From JARRQJ01 sp037381915 (lineage in GTDB: Bacteria > Pseudomonadota > Gammaproteobacteria > DRLM01), in contig JARRQJ010000001.1 of NCBI GenBank assembly GCA_037381915.1, positions 1 through 64,000 on the forward strand: DNA of 64,000 bases, given 5' to 3'. Below the pieces are notes generated by a model. That model ran no database searches and was not told the origin of the DNA. It saw nothing but the letters and a program-made list of their open reading frames with translations. Made by a program: the position numbers and the translations under genes. How positions within the stretch are numbered: position 1 is the stretch's first letter; the number at the start of each line of letters is the position of its first letter. Positions 45,557-54,479 of this stretch are shown here, one piece after another.

Positions 45557-46462
45557 TTACTCATATCCCATGTCCCGCAGCCAGCCTTTAGTCATTTCGG
45601 CGAAACGCGCGGCGGTGGCTTCAGTCATATGATGGCGCCAGTCACCGACCACGCCTTTTCTGAAATGGCTGTTGCGGTCTTCTTCCCCCATCTGGCGGCC
45701 TTTCGTGAGACGCTTGAATTCCCCCGCCGTCAGACAGCGCTCAAGTGATGCCTCGCTGTCATCTGCACCCAGAAAAGTCAAAACGCGAGCCATCTCATTG
45801 CGGCCGTCGTCATGGAGCTTTTCATAGGTCATCTCCAGGACACGGCCGGGATTGGCCTTTGCGAATATGTGCGCAGTCTCTACTTCGCGTTGCCAGATGG
45901 AGGCGTAATGGTCGGAAAACCGTTCGAGGCTGCCGAAATTCTTCATTGCCCATTCGGGCGAGACACGTAGATTATGAAACCAGGCCGATACCGCCACATC
46001 ACGTCCATCACGAATGATGTTAATGAATCTGGCTCGCGGAAAGACCAGATGTAACATGGGTAGGGCACGGATATTGTCCGGTGTCTTTTCGCCGACAAGC
46101 TTGATCGCGGCACTATCGCCGTATTCGCTCATCAGCAGCAGCATAGCGACGGCCCCGACGTAGTGGAGATGGTTGCGAACGGGTAGGGGAAAACCTTCGA
46201 TTTCTTGGAAGATGCTCCGATTCTTGTCTTCTATAACGCTTGTATACCGGGAATAGCACTCGACCAGCCCGGGTATCAGGACATTGGTGAAATGACCTTC
46301 ACCTTGACACGAAATTTCCGGGTGGGCGTTCAGCATCAGCTGCAGCCAGGTGGTGCCCGCTTTCATGGTCCCGCCGATGAAAAACAATTCCTTGTGGCGA
46401 ACCCGCTCAACACGCTCCCGCATGGCATCGAAATCGAAAGGCGTCTCGGGACTACCCGTCAT
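45557..46462 (-). CDS. Sulfotransferase family protein
   Basis: A 301-residue PAPS-dependent sulfotransferase. The 5'-phosphosulfate loop is GTMKAGTTWLQ (31-41) and the 3'-phosphate site is IIRDGRDVAVSAWFHN near 150. No signal peptide, so it acts in the cytoplasm, perhaps on a polysaccharide, lipid or small molecule. AGGAG precedes ATG 46462. It lies alone between the thiC fragment and metA; base composition is slightly less GC-rich than its neighbours, so transfer is possible. Confidence 0.9.
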   Translation of the reverse strand: MTGSPETPFDFDAMRERVERVRHKELFFIGGTMKAGTTWLQLMLNAHPEISCQGEGHFTNVLIPGLVECYSRYTSVIEDKNRSIFQEIEGFPLPVRNHLHYVGAVAMLLLMSEYGDSAAIKLVGEKTPDNIRALPMLHLVFPRARFINIIRDGRDVAVSAWFHNLRVSPEWAMKNFGSLERFSDHYASIWQREVETAHIFAKANPGRVLEMTYEKLHDDGRNEMARVLTFLGADDSEASLERCLTAGEFKRLTKGRQMGEEDRNSHFRKGVVGDWRHHMTEATAARFAEMTKGWLRDMGYE

Positions 46463-46598
46463 TTGCTCCTCTCCTTTAAGACTGATGTGCAGGTAAAAAC
46501 GCCAGCGCCTTTATGTGCAATTCGCGGCTGCCGACGGAATGTCTCATCGGCCGCGGAATGGCCTCCGCAATTCATCCTGGTTTCGCGCTGTGTAAAGA

Positions 46599-47669
46599 CT
46601 ATTCGCGCAAACCCAGCGGATTATTGGGATCCACCGAGGCCATGAACGGCAGGCGGCGGTCCTGATTGGTGATCTGGTAGACCTTGCCGATCCAGTTGTT
46701 GATCACCGCTTCGGCGCTGTCGTGCCAGGTATTGTCGAGTCTGTCGACGAGCAAGGATTCCGGAAGATCGGGGCAGGTACGGCCCGCGCTGAGGGCGGCG
46801 ATTACCTGTTCGCGGTATTCGTCGAGAATGGCCTGGGTCTGTAATGAAAAATAGTTGTCCGGATAGGGCGGATAATCGGGGCGCTCGCCGCGGATGAAAC
46901 GTATCACCTCGCGCTTGTATTCCTTCAGGATGCTGATGATGTCGTACTCGGGGTGTCCTTGAAAGAATACCAGGCGGAACAGGTCTTCGCTTACCGCGAG
47001 ATGGACACCCGCTTCTCCACTTTCCGCCAGCACCTCCAGACCGGCGGCCTCGAACTGATCACGGCTGACATCATTGAAACGCGAATGAGGAACGTCGAAG
47101 CGGGTATTGACGCCCAGCACCAGTGGATGATGGCGGTCCAGCACGCGATGGGAATAGACCCCCCAGCGTTTGAAGCCCATGTGACGTCGGGTCTGGCCGT
47201 AACGAAATTGCATCACGGCGTGGGTAGCCAGACATGAACACAGGGTGGAAGTGACATTGGCGTAGGCCCAGTCGATGACCTGGATGAGCGGCTCCCAAAA
47301 GGCCTCCCTGGCCAATACCGGTTCCGTGACGTTGGCGCCGGTGATGATGAGGGCGTCGAGCCCCTGGGCCTTGATGGCCTCGAAGCTTTCGTAATATTGC
47401 GCGACATGCGCGGCGGCTTCCGCGCCGCGGGGCAGCTCTTTCAGCGTGAAAGGATGCATATAGAATTGCGCGATCTGATTGCTCTCGCCCACCAGGCGGA
47501 AGAACTGGCGCTCGGTGGCGGTCAGCGCCGCATCGGGCATCATGTTGAGCAGGCCGATGTGCAGTTCACGGATCTCCTGGTGTAAGGCCACGTCGCCGGG
47601 GATGACGGTCTCGCCTTCCTGGCGCAGGCGATCGAAGGCGGGCAGATTGGAGTTGGCGACCAGCGGCAT
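46599..47669 (-). CDS. metA: Homoserine O-acyltransferase, MetA family
   Basis: Activates homoserine for methionine synthesis by acylating its hydroxyl, usually with succinyl-CoA. The 356-residue protein matches MetA: LNMMPDAALTATERQFFRLVG, DALIITGANVTEP, the nucleophile region with a cysteine in TLCSCLATHAVMQF, and FFQGHPEYD near 230. Acyl specificity (succinyl or acetyl) cannot be taken from family membership alone. Upstream is a strong hairpin. Confidence 0.93.
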   Translation of the reverse strand: MPLVANSNLPAFDRLRQEGETVIPGDVALHQEIRELHIGLLNMMPDAALTATERQFFRLVGESNQIAQFYMHPFTLKELPRGAEAAAHVAQYYESFEAIKAQGLDALIITGANVTEPVLAREAFWEPLIQVIDWAYANVTSTLCSCLATHAVMQFRYGQTRRHMGFKRWGVYSHRVLDRHHPLVLGVNTRFDVPHSRFNDVSRDQFEAAGLEVLAESGEAGVHLAVSEDLFRLVFFQGHPEYDIISILKEYKREVIRFIRGERPDYPPYPDNYFSLQTQAILDEYREQVIAALSAGRTCPDLPESLLVDRLDNTWHDSAEAVINNWIGKVYQITNQDRRLPFMASVDPNNPLGLRE

Positions 47670-47728
47670 GGATCAAGGTCCTCGTTGATTCGTTCCTTGG
47701 GATGATGTTTGAGGACGTGGCCTTCCAT

Positions 47729-47759
47729 CCTGCACCGCGATACGACTTTGCGGTGCAGG
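47729..47759 (-). promoter_or_regulatory. Perfect 10-bp hairpin in the metA leader
   Basis: CCTGCACCGC (47729-47738) and GCGGTGCAGG (47750-47759) flank an 11-base loop, 60 bp before metA. I could not match it to a known SAM or SAH riboswitch. It may be a terminator for the P-loop gene upstream or a regulatory structure. Confidence 0.5.
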
Positions 47760-47819
47760 GTAGGGTTCGGGCTTCGCGTCATGGGCATTTGTGCGAAACG
47801 GCGTCATCGCTCCGGTTTC

Positions 47820-48665
47820 CTAAGATTCCCTAGCCAGAGCCGCTTCCACCAGACTCAAGAAATCGTTCTCGTCATGCAGGTTATGCAGTTCGTCGGTGGT
47901 GATGGTGTAGCCGTATTGTTCGGCGATGGCCTCGTAACGCGGGATACGCGAATAAAACAGGCGCGGGAACATCCAGCGCACGAAGGCGTCGGGATCGATC
48001 ATCGCCACGTAGGGTAGGCCGTTGTCGCGCATGTAGATCTCCAGCTGCTGGTCGAGAAACGCCTCGCGATAATAAAGCGGTTTGGGATCGCTCTCGGCAC
48101 GGCGGATCAGTTCCTGTTCGTCCTTGGTGGAGGCCTTGATGTACAGGATCAGGGTGTGTTCCGCCAGGATGCCCAGGGTTTCCGGATCATCCAGTTCACA
48201 GACGCTGCCGCCGGCATCGTTGACGAAATGCTTGTAGCCGTAGATGGCCTGGGTCTTGCGGATGAATTCCGGAACATCTCGCATGGCGGCGATCTCCGCC
48301 TGGAGATGGAGTTCCTGGCGGCGTTTGAACTCCGGCAGAGGTAATCCGCCCAATTCGGGATTACCGAGTTTGCCTAGAAAGCTGGAGACCGGCTTGAGAT
48401 TGTCCACGGTGATGTTGTTGGCGATGTAGATGGAATCGGAGTGCAGCAGGTCGCGGAGGAAAGGTACCTGCATGGCCTGCTGCTTGATATTGTCCAGGAT
48501 CGCCTCGCCGAGATAACGAGTGCCGATGCGGTAGTCACCGGAGTAGTGAAACCAGTTGCGCTTGCGCAGGATATTGGCCAGGCGCGTCTTACCCACGCCG
48601 CTCATGCCGAGCAGGGTAATACACTTGTGCTCCCAGGCCCTGAATTCATCAATGGTCAATTTCAC
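47820..48665 (-). CDS. P-loop ATP-binding protein of unknown function
   Basis: A 281-residue protein with Walker A LLGMSGVGKT near residues 18-27 and kinase-like features (HYSGDYRIGTRYLGEAI; HTLILYIKASTKDEQELIRR). It could be a small-molecule kinase or NTPase. Start is GTG 48665 after GGAG. It lies just upstream of metA in the same direction, separated by 150 bp with a hairpin. Role unknown. Confidence 0.78.
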   Translation of the reverse strand: MKLTIDEFRAWEHKCITLLGMSGVGKTRLANILRKRNWFHYSGDYRIGTRYLGEAILDNIKQQAMQVPFLRDLLHSDSIYIANNITVDNLKPVSSFLGKLGNPELGGLPLPEFKRRQELHLQAEIAAMRDVPEFIRKTQAIYGYKHFVNDAGGSVCELDDPETLGILAEHTLILYIKASTKDEQELIRRAESDPKPLYYREAFLDQQLEIYMRDNGLPYVAMIDPDAFVRWMFPRLFYSRIPRYEAIAEQYGYTITTDELHNLHDENDFLSLVEAALARES

Positions 48666-48912
48666 GAAACAGCTCCCGCACGTGGCGCCAAGGTGTATTG
48701 TAGTGGAGTGCCTCGTTCTTTCCGAGCCCTATGTATCAGGGGAATGACGCTCGATCCGTCGCACTGTGGGGGGGTGCCGGTTTTGTCGTTTTGAACGCGG
48801 CGGGATATCCTGGATGCGGCGACCACTGCCCGGTGCCGTCAAACCCGCCGCCACCATGATATAAGAACCGTTGTGCAGTGGTCGTAAGACAACCGGGGCG
48901 GGGAGGATAGCG

Positions 48913-49758
48913 ATGTTCACGACCTTGATCAGCAGCGACAGCTTGATGCAAAGCCTGGCCGATCCGAACTGGGTCGTGATCGATTGCCGTTTCGTGCTCT
49001 CCGAACCGGCCGCCGGCGAGCGCGCGTACCGGCAGGGTCACATCCCTGGCGCACACTATGCCCATCTGGAGCGGGACCTGTCAGCGCAGGTGGATGCCCA
49101 CAGCGGCCGCCATCCCCTGCCGGAGCGCACGCGGCTGATCGCCAGACTGGAGGCCTGGGGGGTGGGCCGGGCGAGTCAGGTCATCGTTTACGACGACGCC
49201 GGCGGGCCCATGGCGGCGCGCCTGTGGTGGCTGCTGCGCTGGCTGGGGCACGCGGCTGTAGCACTGCTGGACGGAGGGTGGGGACAGTGGCTGCAGGAGG
49301 GACGGCCCGTGGAAGCGGGTGCGGCGCCGCAACGGCGCTCCGCGGTGTTTACACCCCGCGAACCGCTGGTGGACTGGTTGCGTACCGCCGAGGTGCAGGA
49401 CGCCATGCGGCGCCGGGCGATCCAGTTGCTGGATGCCCGCGCCCCGGAACGGTTTCGCGGTGAGCTGGAGCCGATCGATACGATCGCGGGGCATGTGCCG
49501 GGGGCTATCAACCGCCCGTTCGTACTTAATCTCGCCGCGGACGGTCGTTTCCTTCCGGCCGTGGAATTGCGCCGACAGTTCAGCACTCAGCTTGCGCATA
49601 TCGCGCCGCGGCAGGTGGTGCATATGTGCGGCTCCGGGGTGACCGCCTGCCACAATCTGTTGGCCATGGAGCACGCCGGTTTGCCCGGCTCGCGGCTTTA
49701 TGCCGGTTCCTGGAGTGAATGGATTCGCGATCCCGGCCGTCCAGTGGCAAGAGGCTAG
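48913..49758 (+). CDS. Sulfurtransferase with two rhodanese domains (SseA/thiosulfate type)
   Basis: A 281-residue tandem rhodanese. The N-terminal domain is inactive (no loop cysteine); the C-terminal one has the active loop CGSGVTAC near residue 237, the form seen in 3-mercaptopyruvate sulfurtransferases. It moves sulfane sulfur to cyanide or thiols. GGGAGGA precedes ATG 48913; the open frame from 48871 is not conserved. Divergent from the P-loop gene. Confidence 0.92.
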   Translation: MFTTLISSDSLMQSLADPNWVVIDCRFVLSEPAAGERAYRQGHIPGAHYAHLERDLSAQVDAHSGRHPLPERTRLIARLEAWGVGRASQVIVYDDAGGPMAARLWWLLRWLGHAAVALLDGGWGQWLQEGRPVEAGAAPQRRSAVFTPREPLVDWLRTAEVQDAMRRRAIQLLDARAPERFRGELEPIDTIAGHVPGAINRPFVLNLAADGRFLPAVELRRQFSTQLAHIAPRQVVHMCGSGVTACHNLLAMEHAGLPGSRLYAGSWSEWIRDPGRPVARG

Positions 49759-49935
49759 CCAAGATACAAGGCCATGCCCTTGTCGGATGCAATGTTGGTG
49801 TCGTTATTCGCAGACACGCATGGCTCGACGGCCCGGGTAGGTGTAAAATTGCCCCGCGATGAAGATTTGTATTGTTAACAGTGGAAGTGCCGATAAAGCT
49901 TCATCGACTCGAGTCAGATACCTAGGGAGACAAAC

Positions 49936-50337
49936 ATGACGACGATGGGTTATGCAAAGCGGAGTATAGGCGGCGTAATGTTGATGATGTTGACGATGTT
50001 TGGCGTCCAGGCGCCAGCCTACGCGGGTATGGTCGGTACCGGGACGGTAATCGATCAACAACAGGCCGTCATGGATCGCGGACAGTTACTCAATGCCCTG
50101 AATCGTGAAGACGTGCGTGAGCAGTTAATCGCCATGGGCGTCGATCCCCAGGCCGCCCGGGAGCGGGTCGCGTCGCTGAGCGATGAGGAACTGCGCACCG
50201 TATCCGGCCATATGCGGGATTTGCCCGCAGGTGGCGATATCCTGGGTGTTGTGCTGCTCGTGTTCCTGGTACTGCTATTCACGGATATCATGGGGTACAC
50301 ACATATCTTTCCCTTCGTGAAGAAAACCGTGCATTGA
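49936..50337 (+). CDS. PA2779 family membrane protein
   Basis: A 133-residue secreted or membrane protein. Signal peptide ends near APAYA; a soluble helical region follows (REDVREQLIAMGVDPQAARE), then a C-terminal hydrophobic helix (ILGVVLLVFLVLLFTDIMG). This matches the PA2779 family, which always accompanies PA2778-type peptidases. Its TGA overlaps the TTG start of the next gene. Function unknown. Confidence 0.88.
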   Translation: MTTMGYAKRSIGGVMLMMLTMFGVQAPAYAGMVGTGTVIDQQQAVMDRGQLLNALNREDVREQLIAMGVDPQAARERVASLSDEELRTVSGHMRDLPAGGDILGVVLLVFLVLLFTDIMGYTHIFPFVKKTVH

Positions 50338-51317
50338 ACCCGGCCTCACGGTCGACCAAGGGCAGTGAACTTGTTTCCGGTCGTCTAGTTGCGGCCGGCC
50401 TGCTCGTTGTCATGCTGTTGGGCGGCTGCGCCGCACACCTGCAGGCCGGCAAATTGCTGAGCTCGCCGCCACCCGGGCTTTCCCGGACGGTGGAGTTGCG
50501 GCAGGTGCCATTTTTCCCTCAGAAACGCTACCAGTGCGGTCCCGCCGCCCTGGCGACAGTATTGAACTGGAGCGGGGTGGCCATAACGCCGGACCAGCTG
50601 ACCGAGGAGGTTTATCTTCCCGCGCGCCATGGGAGCCTTCAGGTAGAGTTGACGGCGGCGGCCCGTCATCATCATCGCGTTCCCTATGTCTTGGCGCAGG
50701 ATCTGCAAGCCGTGCTGGAGGAAGTGAGCGACGGCCATCCCGTCCTGGTGTTGTTAAACCTGGGGCTGTCTTGGTATCCGGTGTGGCATTATGCGGTGGT
50801 GGTGGGTTTCGACCTGCAGCGCGATGTCATTGTCATGCGCTCCGGGACGACGCGCCGTGACAAGTTCTCCTTGGAATTGTTCGAACGCACCTGGCGTCGC
50901 AGTCAACGCTGGGCGGTGGTGGTGACATCTCCAGCAGAACTGCCCGCCACTGCCCGGCAACTGCCTTATTTGCGGACGGTGCTGGCTATTGAACAACTCG
51001 GGGATTGGCGAACGGCGGCCCGGGCCTATGCCGCCGCCTGGCGGCGCTGGCCGGACAGCACCGGGGCGGGGATGGGCGTGGGCAACAGCGCGTACGCCAA
51101 CGGCGATTACGCCGCGGCGGCGACGGCTTATCGCCGGCTGCTGAAGCGCCATCCCGGTTTTGCCCCCGCCCTGAATAACCTGGCGCAAACCCTGGCCGAC
51201 ATGGGCGAACTGGCGGCCGGGGAGCGCTATGCCGAGGAGGCGGTCGCGGCGGGAGGCGCGCGGCGGGAGATATATATGGAAACTTTAAGGGAAATCAGGA
51301 ATCACATGGAACAATGA
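50334..51317 (+). CDS. PA2778 family cysteine peptidase, lipoprotein with C-terminal TPR repeats
   Basis: A 327-residue lipoprotein. The N-terminal signal ends in the lipobox LLGGC (C32). A C39-like papain-fold domain follows with catalytic C68 (YQCGPAALATVLNW) and H152 (PVWHYAVVVGFD). The C-terminal third has tetratricopeptide-like repeats (DYAAAATAYRRLLKRHPGFA). Start is TTG 50334, overlapping the PA2779-type stop, so the two are translationally coupled. Probably cleaves or binds a periplasmic peptide; substrate unknown. Confidence 0.88.
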   Translation: MNPASRSTKGSELVSGRLVAAGLLVVMLLGGCAAHLQAGKLLSSPPPGLSRTVELRQVPFFPQKRYQCGPAALATVLNWSGVAITPDQLTEEVYLPARHGSLQVELTAAARHHHRVPYVLAQDLQAVLEEVSDGHPVLVLLNLGLSWYPVWHYAVVVGFDLQRDVIVMRSGTTRRDKFSLELFERTWRRSQRWAVVVTSPAELPATARQLPYLRTVLAIEQLGDWRTAARAYAAAWRRWPDSTGAGMGVGNSAYANGDYAAAATAYRRLLKRHPGFAPALNNLAQTLADMGELAAGERYAEEAVAAGGARREIYMETLREIRNHMEQ

Positions 51318-51430
51318 CCCGGGTGAACATGACCGTGCCATAATGCCGGGGTCAAAGACTGACGTGTAAAGTCCTTTTGTCTCCAACCATCCGAGCCGAC
51401 GTTCATGCCCGGCGTTTAGGAGGAATATCC

Positions 51431-52102
51431 ATGGAAGACACCAAGTCCGTCCTCATAGTGGTCACCAGCTACGCCCGGATCGACGCCCAGCACCCCACCG
51501 GCTTATGGTTCGAAGAATTCGCGGTTCCTTACGAGCGTTTTGTCGAAGCGGGTTATCTGGTCACGGTCGCCAGCATCAAGGGCGGCAAGGTGCCCATCGA
51601 TCCGCGTAGTCTACCCGGGGATCAAGATGCCATGACGGTCAGAGGTCCCATGGCGGCCCTGCAGCATTCCCAGCGCTTGATGGAAGTGGATGTCAGCGAA
51701 TATGACGCGGTGTTCTTTTCCGGCGGCCACGGTACCATGTTCGATTTTCCCCGCAGTCGAGAAGTGGCCGAACTGGTGGTGAATTATCTGGAGCGGGGCA
51801 AGGTGGTGGCGGCGGTTTGTCACGGTCCCGCCGCATTGACCCAGGCCAAATATCGCGATGGCAGCGCGGTGGTGAAAGGCAGAAAGCTCACGGGCTTCAG
51901 CAATGAAGAGGAACGCACGGTGCAGCTCGATGCGTTGATGCCATTCCTGTTGGAAGATAAGTTGCGCAATCTCGGTGCCGAGGTGGAGGTGGCTCCGCAG
52001 TGGCAGGCCCATGTAGTGGTCGACGGGAATCTCATCACCGGCCAGAATCCCCAATCCAGTCTCAAGAGTGCCGAGGCGCTTATCCAAGCCTTGAGCGCGT
52101 GA
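51431..52102 (+). CDS. DJ-1/PfpI family type 1 glutamine amidotransferase-like protein
   Basis: A 223-residue DJ-1 superfamily protein, nearest to the Hsp31-like branch. The nucleophile elbow is AVCHGPAAL (C130, H131) and the conserved FFSGGHGTMFDFP stretch precedes it. Such proteins act as glyoxalases, deglycases or chaperones; the exact activity is uncertain. AGGAGGAATA precedes ATG 51431. Confidence 0.9.
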   Translation: MEDTKSVLIVVTSYARIDAQHPTGLWFEEFAVPYERFVEAGYLVTVASIKGGKVPIDPRSLPGDQDAMTVRGPMAALQHSQRLMEVDVSEYDAVFFSGGHGTMFDFPRSREVAELVVNYLERGKVVAAVCHGPAALTQAKYRDGSAVVKGRKLTGFSNEEERTVQLDALMPFLLEDKLRNLGAEVEVAPQWQAHVVVDGNLITGQNPQSSLKSAEALIQALSA

Positions 52103-52494
52103 GGACGCTTCACACCGCGTGCCCTTGTGCCGGAGCGTCCAGCAGACGTCCGGCCGCACGGCTTGATGGGTCTACTACGCCTTGATCGGATATCGCGGCG
52201 ACGCAAGCGCGGGTGAACAACGCCGCCACGGGGATTCTCCCCGCGGTGGAAATGCGATCGTTGCGTTGACCTTAATGTAGGTCAATGGCCTGGCGTCGCG
52301 GCCACGTGACATCCTTTTAGCATTCTGTGACGATGCTGTGATTCCCGCGACAAGGGAACGCGCCTAGAGTGAGGGACAAGCGTCGGGAGGTCGATCGATA
52401 GGATTTCCCGCGCGGGGCCGGGCGTGATCTCAGTGAGGTCCCGGCCACCAGGCGACCGCACTCACTAATTTAGGAGATATCTGAATATAAAAAA
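52103..52494. other. 392-bp gap with one palindrome
   Basis: No gene is supported. It holds the inverted repeat at 52266-52285 and a GC-rich stretch just before the PsiF-like gene. No promoter could be assigned with confidence. Confidence 0.5.
52266..52285. repeat. Palindrome TTGACCT-N6-AGGTCAA
   Basis: Seven-base arms around TAATGT. The spacing does not fit an FNR/Crp box (TTGAT-N4-ATCAA). It may bind a dimeric regulator of the PsiF-like gene 210 bp downstream. Confidence 0.5.
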
Positions 52495-52765
52495 ATGATC
52501 GTGCTGGCGGCCAGCAGCAGCCCTGCTGACCTGTATGTTCGTGTCCAGCCTTGCTTCCACCAAATCTTCTGAAGAGCGGTGCAAGGCCCAGGCCGAGAAA
52601 CACAGGATCAGTCGGGACAAGCCCGATGCCTACGTCAAGACCTGCGTGGACAAACACATGCAGCATATTAAGCATGTTAAATACAATAACCATACAAAGA
52701 AGAAGCTTGCGGCCAGGGCGGACACCCCGGCGCCTGCTGCGGCCCCCGCCGCTCCAGCCAAGTAG
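52495..52765 (+). pseudogene. PsiF-repeat-like small periplasmic protein, frameshifted in its signal peptide
   Basis: From 52535 the frame encodes an alanine-rich signal end (FVSSLAST), a PsiF-like repeat (ERCKAQAEKHRISRDKPDAY, then VKTCVDKHM) and a Pro/Ala tail. The natural start, ATG 52495, with GGAGATA upstream, is one base out of frame. Removing one base near 52511-52512 (GCGGCC) gives an unbroken MIVLAAAAALLTCMFVSSLA signal. So there is either a real +1 insertion or a sequencing error. Restart at ATG 52535 would yield a protein with a truncated signal. Confidence 0.7.
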
Positions 52766-53027
52766 GCCGCCGAGTCCGCGGGATCCTCGATCCCGCCTCA
52801 AGCAGCCGGGAGCAAGCCCGCCCCGCGGCCCGATCAGGGCCAAGGGCTTTTTATCGTGAATCAGTCCGCGTCCCGTTAAGGGAACTTCCCGCCGTTCCCA
52901 TCCACTAAATTTGGCGGTTTGATGCGGCGCCGATAAACCGCCATCCTTGACGATGCTATAGTAGTCTTCCCGGATTCATTTCGCCGTGACTAATTCTTGA
53001 TTCTTATCGGGACCCTCAGGGGGGCGA

Positions 53028-54449
53028 ATGGGTGTACTAACTCGCGGTGCTCAACTGTTGCTGATGATGGCCATCGGCGGTAGCTCCTTCGCCTTGGCCG
53101 ATTCGTCGGATCCCTTTGACACGCAGTCGCTGGTCGGCCCGTCGCCGGCGGTGAGCCCGCTCGGGTCAGGCGCCGCATCGCCCTGTGATTTCCCTCCCGT
53201 TCCCACGACTCCCCTGTCCCTCGCCGATGTGGTGGAGCGGGCGCTGTGCAACAATCCCCAGACCCGTGAGGCCTGGGCCAATGCGCGGGTGCAGGCGGCG
53301 CAGCTCGGGGTGAGTAAAGCGGCGAATCTGCCTTCCCTGAGCGCCACTGGTAGGGTCAGTCATAACGCCACCAACGGCCGTGGCACGCAAACCGCCGCCA
53401 CCACCTTTAATCAACGCAGCGCCGGCCTGTCCTTGACTTATCTGCTGTATGATTTCGGCGGGCGCAGCGCCTCGATAAGCAATGCCAGGCAGGTATTGAT
53501 CGCCGCCAACGCCACCCAGGACAGTACGATCCAGAACGTGTTCCTGGCGGCCGTGCAGGACTATTATCAGGTCTTTTCCGCCCAGTCGGTGGTGCAGGCC
53601 GATCGCGAGGCCGAGAAGGCGGCCCAGCAAAGTTTGAAGGCGGCGACGGTCCGTTACCAGGTCGGCGCCGGCACGCCGGCGGACAAGTTGCAGGCCCAAA
53701 CCGCCTATTCCCAGGCGGTGCTTAATCGCATTCGCGCCGAAGGCGACGCCAAAAACGCCCAAGGTGCGCTCGCCGATGTGATGGGGCTCGACGCCGATAC
53801 GGCGGTGAAGATAAGCCCACCGGTGGCGCAAACTCCCGATGAGAACTTTACGCGGGATGTCACCCGTCTGATCGAGGAGGCGCGCAACAACCGCCCCGAT
53901 CTGGCGGCAGCGGAGGCACAAATCAAGGCCGCCCAGGCCAGCGTAACCTCGGCGCAGGCCGCGGGCAGACCCAGCCTGTCCCTATCGGGCGACCTCAATT
54001 ACAGCGATACCTCGGTTTCGGATCCGTTTCGCAGTTCCGCGCTGGGTCTGACGGTTACCATCCCGCTGTTTACCGGCTACGATACGACTTATCGCGTGCG
54101 CGCCGCCCGGGAGCAGGTGGCGGTGCGCGTGGCGCAACGGGATAATCTTAGGCGACAAGTCGCCCTGGATGTATGGAAGGCCTATCAAAGCCTGATTACC
54201 GAAACCCAATCCTTGAAGAGCAGCGCCGACCTGGTGGCGAGTGCCGCCCAGTCGGAGCGCGTTGCCATGGGTCGCTACAAGGCCGGTGCGGGCAACATTC
54301 TCGATGTGTTAACCGCGCAAAGCGCCCTGGCCAGCGCCCGCCAGCAGAACGTCCAGGCCCTGTACGGTTGGTATATCGCCAAGGCGACTCTGGCCCAGGC
54401 CATGGGGCAAATGGATATCGCCGCCATCGCTGCGCCGGCGACGCGGTGA
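53028..54449 (+). CDS. TolC family outer membrane efflux channel
   Basis: A 473-residue outer membrane factor with an N-terminal signal (ends near SFALA) and the duplicated coiled-coil architecture: SLADVVERALCNNPQTREAW, LSLTYLLYDFGGRSASISNA, and in the second half LGLTVTIPLFTGYDTTYRVR and GRYKAGAGNILDVLTAQSAL. Two inverted repeats (52880-52899 and 52912-52943) lie in the 260-bp leader. First gene of a four-gene MacAB-like operon. With the other tolC broken, this may be the only intact channel in the window. Confidence 0.92.
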   Translation: MGVLTRGAQLLLMMAIGGSSFALADSSDPFDTQSLVGPSPAVSPLGSGAASPCDFPPVPTTPLSLADVVERALCNNPQTREAWANARVQAAQLGVSKAANLPSLSATGRVSHNATNGRGTQTAATTFNQRSAGLSLTYLLYDFGGRSASISNARQVLIAANATQDSTIQNVFLAAVQDYYQVFSAQSVVQADREAEKAAQQSLKAATVRYQVGAGTPADKLQAQTAYSQAVLNRIRAEGDAKNAQGALADVMGLDADTAVKISPPVAQTPDENFTRDVTRLIEEARNNRPDLAAAEAQIKAAQASVTSAQAAGRPSLSLSGDLNYSDTSVSDPFRSSALGLTVTIPLFTGYDTTYRVRAAREQVAVRVAQRDNLRRQVALDVWKAYQSLITETQSLKSSADLVASAAQSERVAMGRYKAGAGNILDVLTAQSALASARQQNVQALYGWYIAKATLAQAMGQMDIAAIAAPATR

Positions 54450-54479
54450 GGATACCAACAAAAAATGAGATAGCGCGGA

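Noticed and set aside
47670..47820. SAM or SAH riboswitch before metA
   Set aside because: None of the conserved blocks of the SAM-I, SAM-II or SAH aptamers was found around the hairpin.
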